A stretch of 64,000 nt of DNA, from NCBI GenBank assembly GCA_037176885.1, contig JAWWNJ010000086.1, positions 558,001-622,000 of the forward strand, written 5' to 3'. A program made the translations under genes and the position numbers. Below the pieces are notes generated by a model. That model saw only the letters and a list, made by a program, of their open reading frames with translations. It was not told the origin of the DNA and ran no database searches. Positions 33,986-45,596 of this stretch are shown here, one piece after another (position 1 is the first letter of the stretch; every line of letters begins with the position of its first letter). This DNA is from Favolaschia claudopus (taxonomy: Eukaryota; Basidiomycota; Agaricomycetes; Agaricales; Mycenaceae).

Positions 33986-34187
33986 AGGGAGTTTGTGCGA
34001 GCGACCCAGGTCGCTTTTCAACCGCTCAGATCTCCGCAACAACAGATACCAGGTATGAGCTCCAAGCGACCTAGGAGAGTATCGCCCTGGGGCATTCCTA
34101 GGTCGCTGGGACCTCACACCTGAGGCTGCTCGTTGTGGAGATCTGAGCGGTCGCAAAGCGACCCGGGTCGCTTTGCACAAACTCGCT
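33986..34187. mobile_element. 202-bp MITE, copy 2, AAT target duplication
   Basis: Identical to 20648-20849, with AAT at 33983-33985 and 34188-34190. Confidence 0.9.
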
Positions 34188-34402
34188 AATGACATTTCTT
34201 TGGATTTGCGCTGTAGCGTCCAACGAGGAGGATATACAAAACTTGTCCCCCCCCCACACATTAGAGAACTAGGTGCATAGAAAGAAAACTAGGTGTATTG
34301 AATTCAAACCCGGCACATATGAACGCTATGTGCCAGGTTTGTCCAAAACTAGGCACTAACCGCTCTGGAAAATGCTCGGCAGACGTTTCCAGCATCTCCA
34401 CG

Positions 34403-34460
34403 CAGCATTCCGGTGATCTCAAAAGCCGAGGTCTACGATGCTGAGATCACCGGAATGCTG
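34403..34460. repeat. Perfect 19-bp inverted repeat at the LINE 5' junction
   Basis: CAGCATTCCGGTGATCTCA (34403-34421) is followed after 20 bases by its exact complement (34442-34460). The second arm is coding sequence of the RNase H; the first is at or beyond the truncation point. Confidence 0.9.
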
Positions 34461-35299
34461 TTTGGGGCGGCCAAGGCGTACAAGATTGCGTCAGACGACC
34501 CGCGCATTACTGACGTCCACATCTTTGCAGACAACACGTCTGCAATCAACACGATCTTTACGCCGAGACCGCGGAGTGGGCAACTCCTGGCCCGCAAATT
34601 CCACCAACTCACCTGCACGTTCCTCGACGCCTCCCCCAATCACAAGGTCCACATTGCCTGGTCGCCAGGGCATCACGACATTACTGGGAATGAACGCGCG
34701 GACGAGCTGGCAAAGCGCGGAACGGAGGAGGTAGCATGGAACCGGACGGATACGAACGCGAACCAGCGCACGCTCGCGTACGAACTGCGCCGATCCAAGG
34801 AGAAGACGATCCAGGCATGGACCAAAGAGTGGAAGTCGAAACCGAAGACGGGGCGGTATGCATTCTCAAACCGCTTCCCCCCGTCGATGAAACCCACTCC
34901 GCACTTCAAAAGCCTCAAACGAGAGGTGTTCGGGAGAGTAACACAATGCAGAATTGGCCATGGATACATACTCTAGGCGAGTACTACAAACAATTCGTAC
35001 CATCCGCGAACATTGACTGCCCTTGTGGAGAGCGACTACAAACCCGCGAGCACCTCCTGTGCGAATGCCCCCGATACACCATGCACCGGCACCTGCTGAA
35101 GGAGGCGTCAAGGGACCTGTCCCTGCCCGAAATATTGGGTACAAAGAAAGGCATCACCGCCTTAGCCAAATTCCTCGAGGCGTCCGGGGCGTTCACGAAG
35201 ACGGGCCGCCCCCTCACAAAACCGGAGCTCCCCACGTTTGAGGATGAACCAGACCCCTGGTTGACGGACGATGAAGATGACGCCCCCAGGATCCATTGA
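34413..35299 (+). pseudogene. Non-LTR retrotransposon 3' end: RNase H and zinc-finger tail
   Basis: Frame 34413-34976 has the RNase H residues AEVYDAEITG (catalytic E), IFADNTSAI (D) and SPGHHDITGNERADELAK (H and D); the first aspartate is lost by 5' truncation. A shift near 34960 leads to the second frame with DCPCGERLQTREHLLCECPRY, the cysteine-rich motif that follows RNase H in fungal LINEs, then a tail ending at 35299. Reverse transcriptase is missing. Confidence 0.85.
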
Positions 35300-36279
35300 T
35301 CCTCGATCACCGACGCCGAACCGAACTGAACCGGACGCGCGTTCAGCCCCAGTGAAAATCCCGTCTGGGCGGATATGCTCAAACATGGGCAGATCTGCTG
35401 CAGATCTGCTGCATCTGCTGAAATCTGCCGAACAGCATATCAGAATATCCAAGAATTCTATATTTATCCCGAGAAACTGACAATTTCTTTGGCAACCGAC
35501 TTGCACCCGACTTCGGAATGCGCTTTCGACGGCGAAACGCAGCCTGGGAACACGTCCAAAGACGCGGGAGACGGTCGGAGTTTGAAATGCATCTTGTTCC
35601 CGTACCACCACCATCTCCAAGTCCTCTCCCGAGTGCCGCGCTGTCGTCCGTTGTCCGTCCGCGTTGTCTGTTCGCTTTCTTCCCTACCTTCGCCTTTGAT
35701 ACTCCGGAGCCCGATAGCAAGCTGCCCGGCACCCCCACCTGCGAAGCCTGCTCCCTGCACAATTCAAGCTCTCCCGCGCCATGTCGTATTGGTAAATCTT
35801 TGTCGTTTCATCTCGCCGCTGATTTGTGACGCGCTCCACTGTAGGATACCACAAAGTCAATTCTTCGTGAAGAATAAGTACCACGGCGGTGACACTCTTC
35901 CCAGCGTGATTCAGTGTTCACGCACTGTTTAGCGGCGGCCACGGGACAGACGAACATTGTCAACGGAAAAGGTGCGGCCTCGTTCTTTCTTGATTTTCCT
36001 CTCTTTCGCTCTATCTAATCACCGTCGGCGCGCCTTCCGCCAGCCTGCCGTCGCCTCCTTCGAGGTGTTGGCTCAACATATATCGTTCTTTCCGTCTTGT
36101 TCTTTGAACCTCGGTCTCCTCCTTCTCCCACCATATCACATCGCTTGTACGTTACCTGGTTCTTCACCTCGTCTTCCTTTCCTGTAGAAACCGTACTGAC
36201 ACTCTTCAGGCGCGGCAGATGCCTATAGTTCTGCTTCCTTTTGTTTTGTATTCGGTGCCATTTCTTCTTCCACCACTTA
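35300..36279. other. Spacer, promoter-like in part
   Basis: GATCTGCTGCA-type words repeat near 35392. A CT-rich stretch with a possible ATG and GTAAAT donor near 35780 could be an old promoter and first exon, but no coding continuation is visible. Confidence 0.35.
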
Positions 36280-37284
36280 GGATTGGCCTGAGCTTCCGGA
36301 GAGAGAGGATTTCTAAGCCAAGCCATCATTTATTGGGCTTGAACTCCGAAAACGGAGCTCGCTACACTCCACCGGGAAGGCGGGAGAGCCGAGGCAGCCC
36401 CCTACGTATCTACAGGATACAGAACAACTGTAGCTACGTGAGTGCGCATGAAAATAGCAAGATAGACTAGGAGTGGGTGGGTGGGACACAAAAATGAGCT
36501 ATGACGACGACGGGGGGGGAAGACTAGGGCCCGGGGAGAAGACTAAGGTCGCACAGGAGGGAGGAGGGGGAGTCACCGAGCCAAAAGCACGACGGGGTGG
36601 AGGCCGGCGAGACGAAAAAGAGATGGAGCATGTGATAGATGGGATCACCTTTGCCAATCCCGCTGCTCTCTTCAGACCTTTCAGGATTGGCCTGAGCTTC
36701 CGGAGAGAGAGGATTTCTAAGCCAAGCCATCATTTATTGGGCTTGAACTCCGAAAACGGAGCTCGCTACACTCCACCGGGAAGGCGGGAGAGCCGAGGCA
36801 GCCCACAACCAACAGCTCACCATGAAGCAGCCACAGGCGGGCGAAAACAGGTTGAAGCGCCAGAGGCTCCAAAAACCAAGGGAAAAAGAAGGCGAGCAGG
36901 GGAGGGGAGGGGGGGAGGTCAAAGATGGTGGTGTGAGGAAGGTGAAACAGTAAGGGAAGAGGGGGAGACAGCGACTGTGGCAGGGCGGGTACCAGACTTT
37001 GGGAGTGGCCACAGAGGACGCAACTCAGCAAGACTGAGCCACTTGAAGCGAGAGAGGGAGTCAGCAACTGCGTTTTCATGGGTGGAGATCCACAGTGGGC
37101 GGAAGGTGAAATCGTGATGCACCGCAAGGAGAGCAAATGCACGAAACAAAGCCTGAGTTGGTGGGTGATCAATGGAGCCAGACAGTAGGCAGGTAGAGAT
37201 GGCTTCGTTATCAATACGGAAGACAACCTCAAAGCCAGTCCAGCAGTGGCCCCAGATCTCCGCAGCACGCAGGACTGCGCACAC
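36280..37284 (-). mobile_element. Truncated split-repeat retroelement, inverted second copy
   Basis: On the minus strand: RNase H end (37284-36919, reading EIWGHCWTGFEVVFRIDNEA and THENAVADSLSRF), repeat B1 (36805-36684), repeat A2 (36683-36485), a linker, and repeat B2 (36401-36280). The order is the same as in the complete copy at 50188-53317. The front of the element, including the reverse transcriptase, is missing; the hAT-type element at 37302 lies at the break. Confidence 0.85.
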
Positions 37285-37301
37285 TTATGCTGACAGCTAA
37301 C

Positions 37302-38414
37302 TGGACTTGCAACCCGCACCGGAAAGTGTGACGTCACTGTCACACTCCTGACTGCTTTTCTGGGGGGAACGGTGCTCCCCCCAGACCCCCCTCCATTTTC
37401 GCTAGCGCTGCCTTTTCGCTGGCGCTGGCCTTTTCGCTGCGCTGGCTTTTTCCGCTGGCGCGGGGCCTTTTTTTTGTTTGTACTTATGATTTTCTGTGGT
37501 CAAATTTTCATGTGCGACTCTAGACATACAAAATAAGTAAAAACTTGAATTCAAAGCAAGGGTATTACTATCCGCGAAATCCGGATATCACCTCGAATTT
37601 TTTTTTTCAGCGACTTTGGCAGACCCCTCCCCTCATGGTTGCCGTAATATTCCCATATGCGGCAGCTTCACGTAAGTTTTCCCACCGGCTAATTTGTTAG
37701 CTTTATCAAGTTTATGTATTTTCGGACTTAACATCAGCATTTGAAGTAAAGAACCTGTTGTTTTGGACATTTCCATTTACCTGCACTGTGCAAAATTGAT
37801 ATTTCTGAATGTCAGCAACCTGTCTTCTGGACCAAACAACAGCATATAAACTGATAGCCGAGGCTGCCGAGAGTCGACAGTGGTCAAACCGATCTGACGG
37901 TGACAGTAGTGGCCAGGGTTGGACCTGAAGAACTGAAATGCCACAATAAGACTGTAGAACAGCGTACATAGCATATATTTGCTGTATACAACACTGAGAA
38001 CCGAGTTCCAAAATTTTGTATGAAAGTTTTTTTTCAGGCTGAGGGGACCCCCCCTCCCCTACATCTATATAAGGAAATTTCTTATCTCGGAAGGCCCTTG
38101 ATTCAAAGACGAGATTGGGGTTGCGGGCGCCGGCCCGGACGGCTGGGGTTTTCCACCCCAGACCCCGACCGCTGCGCGGGGCTTACCGCTCGCCGCGGAG
38201 GCCCACTGCGTGGTGCTATCGCTCGCCGCGAAGGCCCACTGCGTGGCGCCAGCGCTCGCCGCGTGGCCCGCTGCGCGGAGCCATCTGCTCGAGGTTTATT
38301 AGTTGACTTTACATGCGGCGGGGGTAAAGCCGACGATGTCCGAATACATCCGAACCGGAAAGCGTGATGACATTCTTTTGTCACGTCACACTTTCCGGTG
38401 TGAGTTGTAATTCC
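37302..38414. mobile_element. 1.1-kb non-autonomous element, 8-bp duplication CAGCTAAC
   Basis: Inverted ends GGACTTGCAAC..CACCGGAAAGTGTGACGT and its diverged complement are flanked by CAGCTAAC at 37294-37301 and 38415-38422. The right end holds a second internal palindrome of the same CCGGAAAG words. No transposase. The 8-bp duplication suggests hAT. Confidence 0.7.
38187..38290. repeat. Tandem repeat, about 33-bp unit, three copies
   Basis: Unit CGCTCGCCGCG..GGCCCACTGCGTGG repeated with substitutions inside the 1.1-kb element. Confidence 0.75.
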
Positions 38415-38614
38415 CAGCTAACACCTCATACTGTCTCAAGTGCCGTGCTCTCCATTACGCCATGTTTACGCTGTTCTTTAGCTTCATACATGGGCGTGCC
38501 CTTGGATGGTTTGTGGCCTGCCGGTTGCTATGATTCTGCGGGTAAGGGTGGTTTTCGTGCTTGGTATACCTGCGCTAACATTGTCTTATAGCAACACGAG
38601 TCTTATCTCTGACA

Positions 38615-38825
38615 ATGAACGGACGCGAAAAATCGGACGACGGAAATAAGCTGGTTGACAGGGTAAGCTTGCCTGTCTACCAGAAGTTTTACTGCCGCTG
38701 ATCTTGCCCTCTGGTAACAGGACATTATTCTGGCGGGAGAGGGTGGAGGACGCGGGAGATTGGACTTTGTAGCGGACGGTGGGACTTGGCGTCTTTTCCT
38801 ATTTCTCGAATCGTGTATTAGGTAG
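38615..38825 (+). CDS. Possible small spliced gene or gene fragment, 50 codons
   Basis: ATG at 38615, 16 codons (MNGREKSDDGNKLVDR), GTAAGC donor at 38663, CAG acceptor at 38720, then 34 codons ending at TAG 38825. The phase is maintained. No family recognised; it could equally be a fragment. Confidence 0.3.
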
Positions 38826-38851
38826 TGGAATTGAAAAATATTGGATTTTAT

Positions 38852-41705
38852 TCAATTATATTCAATTAATTGAGTGGAATCACATAGGACAGACCAGCGC
38901 AGAGCATAGCATAGATGAGAGCATACTTCTGGAGCATCAGGTACATTGCTTGGCATATGCTGATGCATGTCTGGCCACTGGACATCGGCAGATGAGCAAG
39001 TGAAGAAAACGTGGGGAGTTCGGCATTCTGGTGATCGGATTTGAGCAGTGATCTCCCGACGAGCCTTGTTCCAGAACGGACGGGTGCCTGGCAGATTATC
39101 TGCTGCTTGTGCAACACGGTTAGCAAGACCCTGCGCATCCCCTGCCTCAAGCATGCCTTCAATATCCTCGACAGTCAAGTCCCTGTCTGTCTGATGAGTT
39201 GTAGTGTACCACTTGGCTGCCTTCTTTGCATCGTGCCGCATGCTTGTGTTTAGCGCCCAGTATCGAAATCTAGGATGGCGAGCGAATCTTCCATCCTCAT
39301 ATCTGATCAAATGAGCAGCCCACTCTGCCATGGATACTTTGATCTCCCTGTCTGCTTTGAAATCTGCCTTTCCATTCGGGAACAAAGTAGGGAAGGCGTT
39401 TATAGCAATTGGGTCTATCCCATGTTCATTCATTGGTGTTGCGTGAACAAATGGCATTGTCAGAATGACTGGGTCGTTGCGTGAACAAATGGCATTGTCA
39501 GAATGACTGGGTCGTTGTGGTGGGATGCGGCTGCTCGAAGTTGTTCAATTTCAGTGCTCCGGGAGTTGATATTTGGCACAAAGCCATTCGAGATATGAGG
39601 CTGGTGCTCAGTACCATCCGCTGAGTTTCCTTCTGATTCTGGCGGACCCTCATCTGGGTCATCAGAGAGGTCCCGAGAGTCCACTGTGCGTAGCTGATCA
39701 CGGATAGAGCCATCCTCAGGCAAATTTGCAAGTCGATCAAAATCCACTTGAATCTGATTTCGGAAGGTAGGATGATGTTCCTTCAGATATTCGAGCCATT
39801 TCTGTACAACTCGGCGACGGACCCGAAAGTCCTGATGGATATCTTCATTTGTAGTCTGGTCTACACCTCTCCGTCGCATGACTATGACATCACATTCTTG
39901 TGGAAGGAGTGGGAGTTTGTTGTGTGTCACAGCGGTGTCCCGAACAAAATTGCAACAGTGTCCAGAATATTTGAATTGTCCGCCCCGAATTTGGTAGAGG
40001 GAGACCAATGCATGTACAGGTGAAATCATTATCTCCTCCATCTGTGTGAGCGGTGGAAGATCCTCTGGCCCAGGAATCGACCCAGGATTCATCTCGTTAC
40101 AGTCTCGGTATTTGAACTTGTTGTTCGACCTGACACGGCATTTACTGCAAACACCATCGATCACATTCAAGTCAAACCATCTCTCGTGACACTCTGTACA
40201 AGACTCAAGAGAAATGGCCATGATTTTGTTCCGAACATCTTTTATCAGATCACGATCTTCGGGTGAGATCGCCAGTTCGGAAAGTGGAGGAAGTCGAACA
40301 GGAGGCGGATTATTGTTGTTGGGAGGCTCGGGTGGATTTTCGTGATTAGGAGGCTGCGGAGGATGGTCAGGAGGATCTACAAGACCAGCCAGTTGTCGAG
40401 CTGCTCTCTGTGCCTCCCGTTCAGCCCTCTGAAGTGCTTCACGGGCCCGCCGCTTGTTCCGACAGCTGTCGCACTGCAAGAAGATCTCGGAGAAACGGGA
40501 TTTATGAACCCAGTGTGACTGTTTAGTACACCACAGAAGATCTGGCTTGGTTGGATGTGGCTGGCGTCCATAAGATCCGCGTGCCTGATTACGCCGATGT
40601 GGTGATCCAAGAGGTGACCGTGGAAGAGGAGGGCGAGACGGCCTATGATTTGGTCTGTTGGGAGGAGTTGGCGGTGAGCGCGGTTGATCCAAGTCCATTT
40701 GCCTTGGCCCAAAGACATCAGCAGGAAGTCCAGTTTGATGATTATTCACTTGTTCATTTCGAAACAAGAGCCTGGGGACAAAAGAAATTCGCTCCTCGGG
40801 ATTTTGACCATTATCAGACAAGGTTGGACTACGATCGGGCCGATTTCTCTGCTGGAGAGGACTCTGAATCCTCTGAGTTCGTCGGCGCTTATCACGGTGA
40901 TCTCGGGATGTTGGTGTTTGCGTTTGAGAGGCGGTTTGATTGAACGAACGAGCAGCGTGCCCTGATTGAGGCGGTAAGTAAGGTGCTCATAATATTGGAT
41001 TAGTAAGCTCATCCTCACTTTGTAAATGTGGAGATGCCTGTCGTATATCTCTCCTCAACCCGTTGAGAGGCAACACGGAAGGATGTGTAGGAGATCCAGA
41101 GGCTCGAGTACGCGGTTCGCGAGGAGTACGATTCACAGCTGCATAGGGCGGCTGTACACGACGATCGACTCCCGGAACCTGTTCTACAGCCCAATGTGGT
41201 GGCTGAATCGGTACTAAGATACAGCTCAGCAGCAAGTTCGAGTACACAAGAAAAAAAAACTGGTTACCTCCACCACGCGGTAACATTGGAAAGTAATATT
41301 GAGGAGGAGGTGGTGGAAGATCTGATTCTTGTGTAAGATTTCGTCAAAATACTCTAGCAAGTTTGACACATACAGTAGGGAGGATAAACAAAATTTGGTG
41401 CCAGTGGCAGCGGATTTGGTGGATAGAATACTGGAGGCCCGGGTGGGTAGTACACAGGTGGATAGTACACAGGTGGAGGAACTTTCATAGAGTGAGAAGT
41501 GAGCAATGCAAAAAGATTGCTACATACAGTATCCTGGATAGAATGCAGCTGGAGCATGATTGGGGATGGCCAAAGGCGCTAAGGGGATCCGAGATGGCCC
41601 AGCAACAGGATTCTGAGCATTAAACTCATTCTGAGCTGCTGTAGCCTCCCTATTTTCTCTGCGGCGTTGTTGCCGCAACTTGGAAGCAAAAAAAGTGTCG
41701 CTCAT
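38852..41705 (-). pseudogene. Helitron replicase (Rep) gene, 5' part, truncated
   Basis: Start at 41705 (MSDTFFASKLRQQRRREN), then proline-rich exons separated by short GT-AG introns (one is 41028-40962, with CTTACTAAT), then the long exon. It contains two cysteine clusters (LQCDSCRNKRR; CTECHERWFD...CSKCRVR), the fungal Helitron N-terminal region with LPPLTQMEEIMISPVHALVS, QIRGGQFKYSGHC, DFRVRRRVVQKWLEYLK, and the Helitron-like N domain AFPTLFPNGKADF, HPRFRYWALNT, LPGTRPFW and FFTCSSADVQWPDM. A 38-bp tandem duplication at 39441-39516 breaks the frame. The gene stops before the HUH nickase motif and the helicase, which are absent. Confidence 0.85.
39441..39516. repeat. 38-bp exact tandem duplication in the Helitron gene
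   Basis: GCGTGAACAAATGGCATTGT and the following 18 bases are repeated twice without change. Because 38 is not a multiple of three, the frame breaks after FVHA; with a single unit the frame is continuous. Confidence 0.95.
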
Positions 41706-42440
41706 AGTAAATGTTGCCTAGAAAAGTTGCCCACAAGACCCAGAATGTCGGAGTTGTCGGCGGCTCCTTATATCCCTTTGTGATCTTTCACTGCCAAATT
41801 CGGTCGCTAGACAGTGCCAGGAGAATTCAATTCCCTAAACTTATTGACGCTCCTTTCCCACCCCTTTTCTGCAGTGGCAGGTGGAAGTGAGAAAATCTGG
41901 CGTGGTTAAAACCTAAGTTCGTGACACCGTGCTGTGAGAGTGGTCCGAGGCAGCAGCAAACTAAGGCCGCGCAGGTGGACTTCACACAGGGTAGACTATT
42001 TCAACAGCTACGGACACACAAAAAGATCCTCGGAGGATCCAGGGAGTACCAATAAGTTGTGAAACAGTCGTGAGGAATGGAAGCCCGAATTCTTCGCAAA
42101 GAGTCGAAGAAGAGAGAGAAGGCATCGACGTGGCAGATGCACGTGCGCATCTGCCAAAACTGTGTTCCCATCACTATCCATCACTCGGGATCAAACGGAC
42201 TCTCTCTGGATCAAACGGAAATCCCTCGCATCACTCGGAATCACAATATATCACAGATCTATCGATTACATCAAAAAGCCGTCTAGCACAGCTTATTGCT
42301 TTTCGGTGACGGCTCTGATAAAGGGGGGAGCAAGCTCCCCCAAATATACGGGTTTTGATCGAGTGGTGCTCATTTGATTCGTTTGTTGTTTTGCTTCCCG
42401 TCACCAGCTCCACTTCAGCCGAATCTGAGTTTTGCTTCCG
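41706..42440. other. Upstream flank of the Helitron gene
   Basis: No gene recognised. ATCACTCGGGATCAAACGGA-type words repeat near 42170-42240. The perfect palindrome GGGGGAGCAAGCTCCCCC is at 42324-42341 and resembles the candidate Helitron end at 15638. Confidence 0.4.
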
Positions 42441-42970
42441 CCACCCAGAGATCGTGATATAATTTTATTATAATCTTAATACGGCTTCACCCCCTTTAAA
42501 GGTAGTTTTTTCAGCCCAGAAGAATGACACTCAGCTGTGCTTAATTGATAGAGCGCCTGTGAATGTGCTGCAACAGGATTGCAGCAGTTCTGTCTCATTT
42601 TCAACAAATTTTGCCAACTCTTCCTTCCAGTCCGGGTGCTGACTTTCCATCACGCCGATCATCAATCGCTGATCCGACTGTTTTGGTGAAGAATTTGTAG
42701 GGAGTTACATAGTAACTGAGAGTAATTCCTCGGGAGGAGGCTCGGAAGGTTGAGAATGACCAGCTCCAAGGCCTACCTCCAGCCGGAGTCTCCCCTGAAA
42801 TGATACAAAAATAATATGCATAATACGGTCCTGTCATATCGTATTATACTCGTATTATAATCATATTATAACATTGCGTATTAATAATCTGAGCGACCTG
42901 CCAGGCTCGTATCGTATCCGTATTATCCATGATATAATATTGTTATAATTTTTCGTATTATAATTTTGGA
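42441..42970. repeat. AT-rich region with TATTATAA words
   Basis: CGTATTATA and ATTATAAT words recur at 42455-42490 and 42835-42970 in both orientations. Possibly a degraded MITE; ends not defined. Confidence 0.35.
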
Positions 42971-42985
42971 CAGCACTACAGAGAA

Positions 42986-43145
42986 TGATAGAATACAAGT
43001 AAGTATTAACTCAGTCGTGGAGGAAACGACTCGTGTATCATATACCTGATAGAATACAAGTAAGTATTAACTACCAGGAGAATCAGTAAACTGTAGGGAC
43101 TGTAAGTAAGGATTCACATACCTCAGTCGTGGAGGAAACGACTGA
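42986..43145. repeat. Interleaved direct repeats and a hairpin
   Basis: GATAGAATACAAGTAAGTAT occurs at about 42988 and 43049; CTCAGTCGTGGAGGAAACGA occurs at about 43011 and 43120. The second is itself a hairpin, CTCAGTCGT...ACGACTGAG. Confidence 0.75.
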
Positions 43146-43460
43146 GGAATGTGACGGTGACACAATACTACATAAGGAGCGTGTGACGCGTAACTCTACG
43201 GATAGCGAGTTGGAATATTAAGGAATGTACGGTAAGTAAACGGAATAATAAATACTTCAACAGAGAACACCAGGAAAAAACAGGGGGTTAACAGAACTGA
43301 GGATCAAGACTCAACTGCTGCTTGCCTAGAGCTCGACAGGGCCATGACTTGCGGGCAAGGGCCAAAACAAGGGACCAGCGGCACTTGATGAGTATTTCAC
43401 AATGTAAAATTCCCGTGATGTAATTTACATCGGGCAATTTTACCCTACACTACGTTAGTT

Positions 43461-43490
43461 TTAGGGTTAGGGTTAGGGTTAGGGTTAGGG
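43461..43490 (+). repeat. Interstitial telomeric repeat, five TTAGGG units
   Basis: Exactly five TTAGGG units, preceded by TTAGTT and followed by CGACCC. TTAGGG is the telomere repeat of most filamentous fungi and basidiomycetes. It lies far from either window edge, so it is an internal tract. Confidence 0.95.
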
Positions 43491-43579
43491 CGACCCGAAT
43501 ATTGCGGGAAATGGAATTCTTTTACTGATAAGTACGACAATTAGGCCGCATATCTACCTCGGAAATCACCCCGCATATA

Positions 43580-43706
43580 CAGTGGCGGCGGGATCTGATG
43601 CCACCCCCCAAAAAATGATGGGGCCCCAATCAACTCCACTTGCATCAAAAGTTCCAGAAATGGGCTGTTCTATTTTTAGGGGTGGCATCAGATGCCGCCG
43701 CCACTG
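43580..43706. mobile_element. 127-bp MITE, TA target
   Basis: CAGTGGCGGCGGGATCTGAT and its near-perfect complement form the ends, flanked by TA at 43578-43579 and 43707-43708. Confidence 0.9.
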
Positions 43707-43918
43707 TAGCAAGGGGCACCCACCGGCAAAATCCGAGACACAGGGTTAGGGGGGCGTGGGCGTCTGAGGTGTCTTATCTCACTTTTCCTGCCCAGCCTCA
43801 GATCCGTCTAACCTTGGATTACGTCACCCTTCTCGGCTACGTTCGGCAGGTGCTGGGTTGTGGGTTGGCATTGGGTTGGCAACTTGGCAGCTGCCAAAGG
43901 CCCGCAACATTCCTGTTT

Positions 43919-43991
43919 GCGCAAAAGCCATATGTACGAGCCACCAGATGGCTTTGGGCGTGTGCGCAGCATATGGCTCCTAATTCTTGGA
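43919..43991 (+). repeat. Left arm of an inverted repeat around the dead Tc1 copy
   Basis: GCGCAAAAGCCATA...GAGCCA, GGCTTT, GGCGTGTGCGCAGC pairs with the reverse complement of 45803-45889. Tc1 lies between the arms but not at their edges, so it probably inserted into the spacer of an older foldback. Confidence 0.6.
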
Positions 43992-44017
43992 CGTTCAAGC
44001 ATCATACCTATATTGTA

Positions 44018-45594
44018 CACTGACTCGGAAAAAGTATGGGATCACCTGGTTTTCAAACTTTCGGCTTGAACTGCGGCGCGAGGGAGCAAATTTTGGGGGT
44101 GATATATAGTGCTTCGTATACCTCTAGGACTACCCTTTCTACATGTATTAACTCGACGTCCGATGTGCGCGCGTTGTCGTCAGAGAGCGTGATTATCGCG
44201 TACACGTGATCCAATACTTTTTCCGCATTTGGCAAGCCCAAGACTTTTCACTCTGAATCACCACAACGACGCGCTCGATTTACCCCAGACCTGTTGTAAC
44301 TCATTCTTCACATCATGTTCAACACCACTGCCGTAAACAAGGCCGCCATAGACGCCCTTAAGAAGGCAGGCATCTCAAATAGAGATGTAGCCTAAAAAGA
44401 GAATGTTGCGCCCTCTACGGTCTTCCAAATCAATGCCCGCTATGGTCCAACACACGGCTTCGATGAGAAAGCACCTAGGCCGAGTCGCTCACGCCAAATG
44501 AGCGAGAGAAACATCCGTAGAGCCCTCCAATTGCTCTCTTCTGGCAAAGCCAAGAATGCATCAGACCTGCAGCGGAAATATTTCCCGCATTTGCACGTCG
44601 ATACGGTCCGGTCTGCGCTACGAGAGCGTGAATTAGGGGTCTATGTATGCCAATCCAAGTCTCTGTTGAAGCCAGAGCACCGGAGGAAGCGAAAAGAGTG
44701 GGGGGAACTTCATTGTTACCGGACTGCAGAGAATTGGCGGGCCGTTATATTTTCAGATGAGTCAAAATTCAACATCATTGGTTCGGGTGGCCGACAGTGG
44801 TGCTGAAGGGAACCAGGGAAGGCATATGACTCCAGATATAGGTCCAACTCGGCGGCGGGAGTGTTATGGTCTGGGGCTGTCTCACCCGACACGGTGTCGG
44901 TCAACTTCATCGGACCGAAGGGATCATGGATCGCTTCGTTTACACTGACATCCTCTCGAAATCCCTCCTCAACATTCTGGACCAGCGTAATTTGGACCGC
45001 TCGACTATTTATTTCCAGCAAGACGGCGACTCAAAGCATAAATCCAAGCACGCGCAGGGGTGGCTTAATCTCGAGGGCTTTGATGTTCTTCCCTGGTGCC
45101 CGTACTCGCTCAATATGAGCATCATAGAGAATCTTTGGGATCATTTGGAGCGTATGGTACGCGCTCGGGACTCTCTGCCGAAGAACCAGGATCACTTTGA
45201 AGGAGGAGTGGGAGAAAATAGATCAGACATATACTGACAAGTTATACGGCAGTATGCCCAACAGGGTGCGCAAAGTGTTGAAAGAAAAGGGTGGCCCGAC
45301 TCACTATTAATGTTCTGTGAGCTTTTCTTGTCCGTTTTCCCTCTCAAACTCATTTTCTGACTTGTATTTCCTAAAGCGGCAAAAAGCAGATATATAATTG
45401 GATCACCCATCACCAATAAATTCATTGCACAGCTCTCATTTTTGGACGCAGCCTCCCGATATCTTACAGGCACATACTACACATAGTGTACTCCATAATG
45501 AGTCACAAAAGTTACCAGTCTATCCCCGCGATCTTGCGCAACACGAGCATCTTTCTCACAGATGCCGTGATCCCATACTTTTTCCCAGTCAGTG
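44018..45594 (+). mobile_element. Tc1-type element, 1577 bp, inactive copy
   Basis: Terminal inverted repeats CACTGACT(C/G)GGAAAAAGTA, flanked by TA at 44016-44017 and 45595-45596. Same family as 47709-49304. Confidence 0.95.
44315..45310 (+). pseudogene. Tc1-family transposase, dead copy
   Basis: The start MFNTTAVNKAAIDALKKAG matches the N-terminal helix-turn-helix region, but a TAA interrupts at VA*KENVAPSTV. The frame runs through SSGKAKNASDLQRKYFPHLH to FSDESKFNI (first D). A second stop replaces a tryptophan at WC*REPG, followed by a frameshift region, the second D in FQQDGDSKH, then NIIENLWDHL or its shifted equivalent and a normal C-terminus (MPNRVRKVLKEKGGPTHY). The tail shows what the other copy lost. 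Confidence 0.9.
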
Positions 45595-45596
45595 TA

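Noticed and set aside
34736..34976. Overlapping frames with arginine-rich products across the RNase H region
   Set aside because: Only the frame with the RNase H catalytic motifs is coherent; others are shadows.
38187..38290. Possible CRISPR-like array
   Set aside because: Units are contiguous tandem repeats without spacers, and the DNA is eukaryotic.
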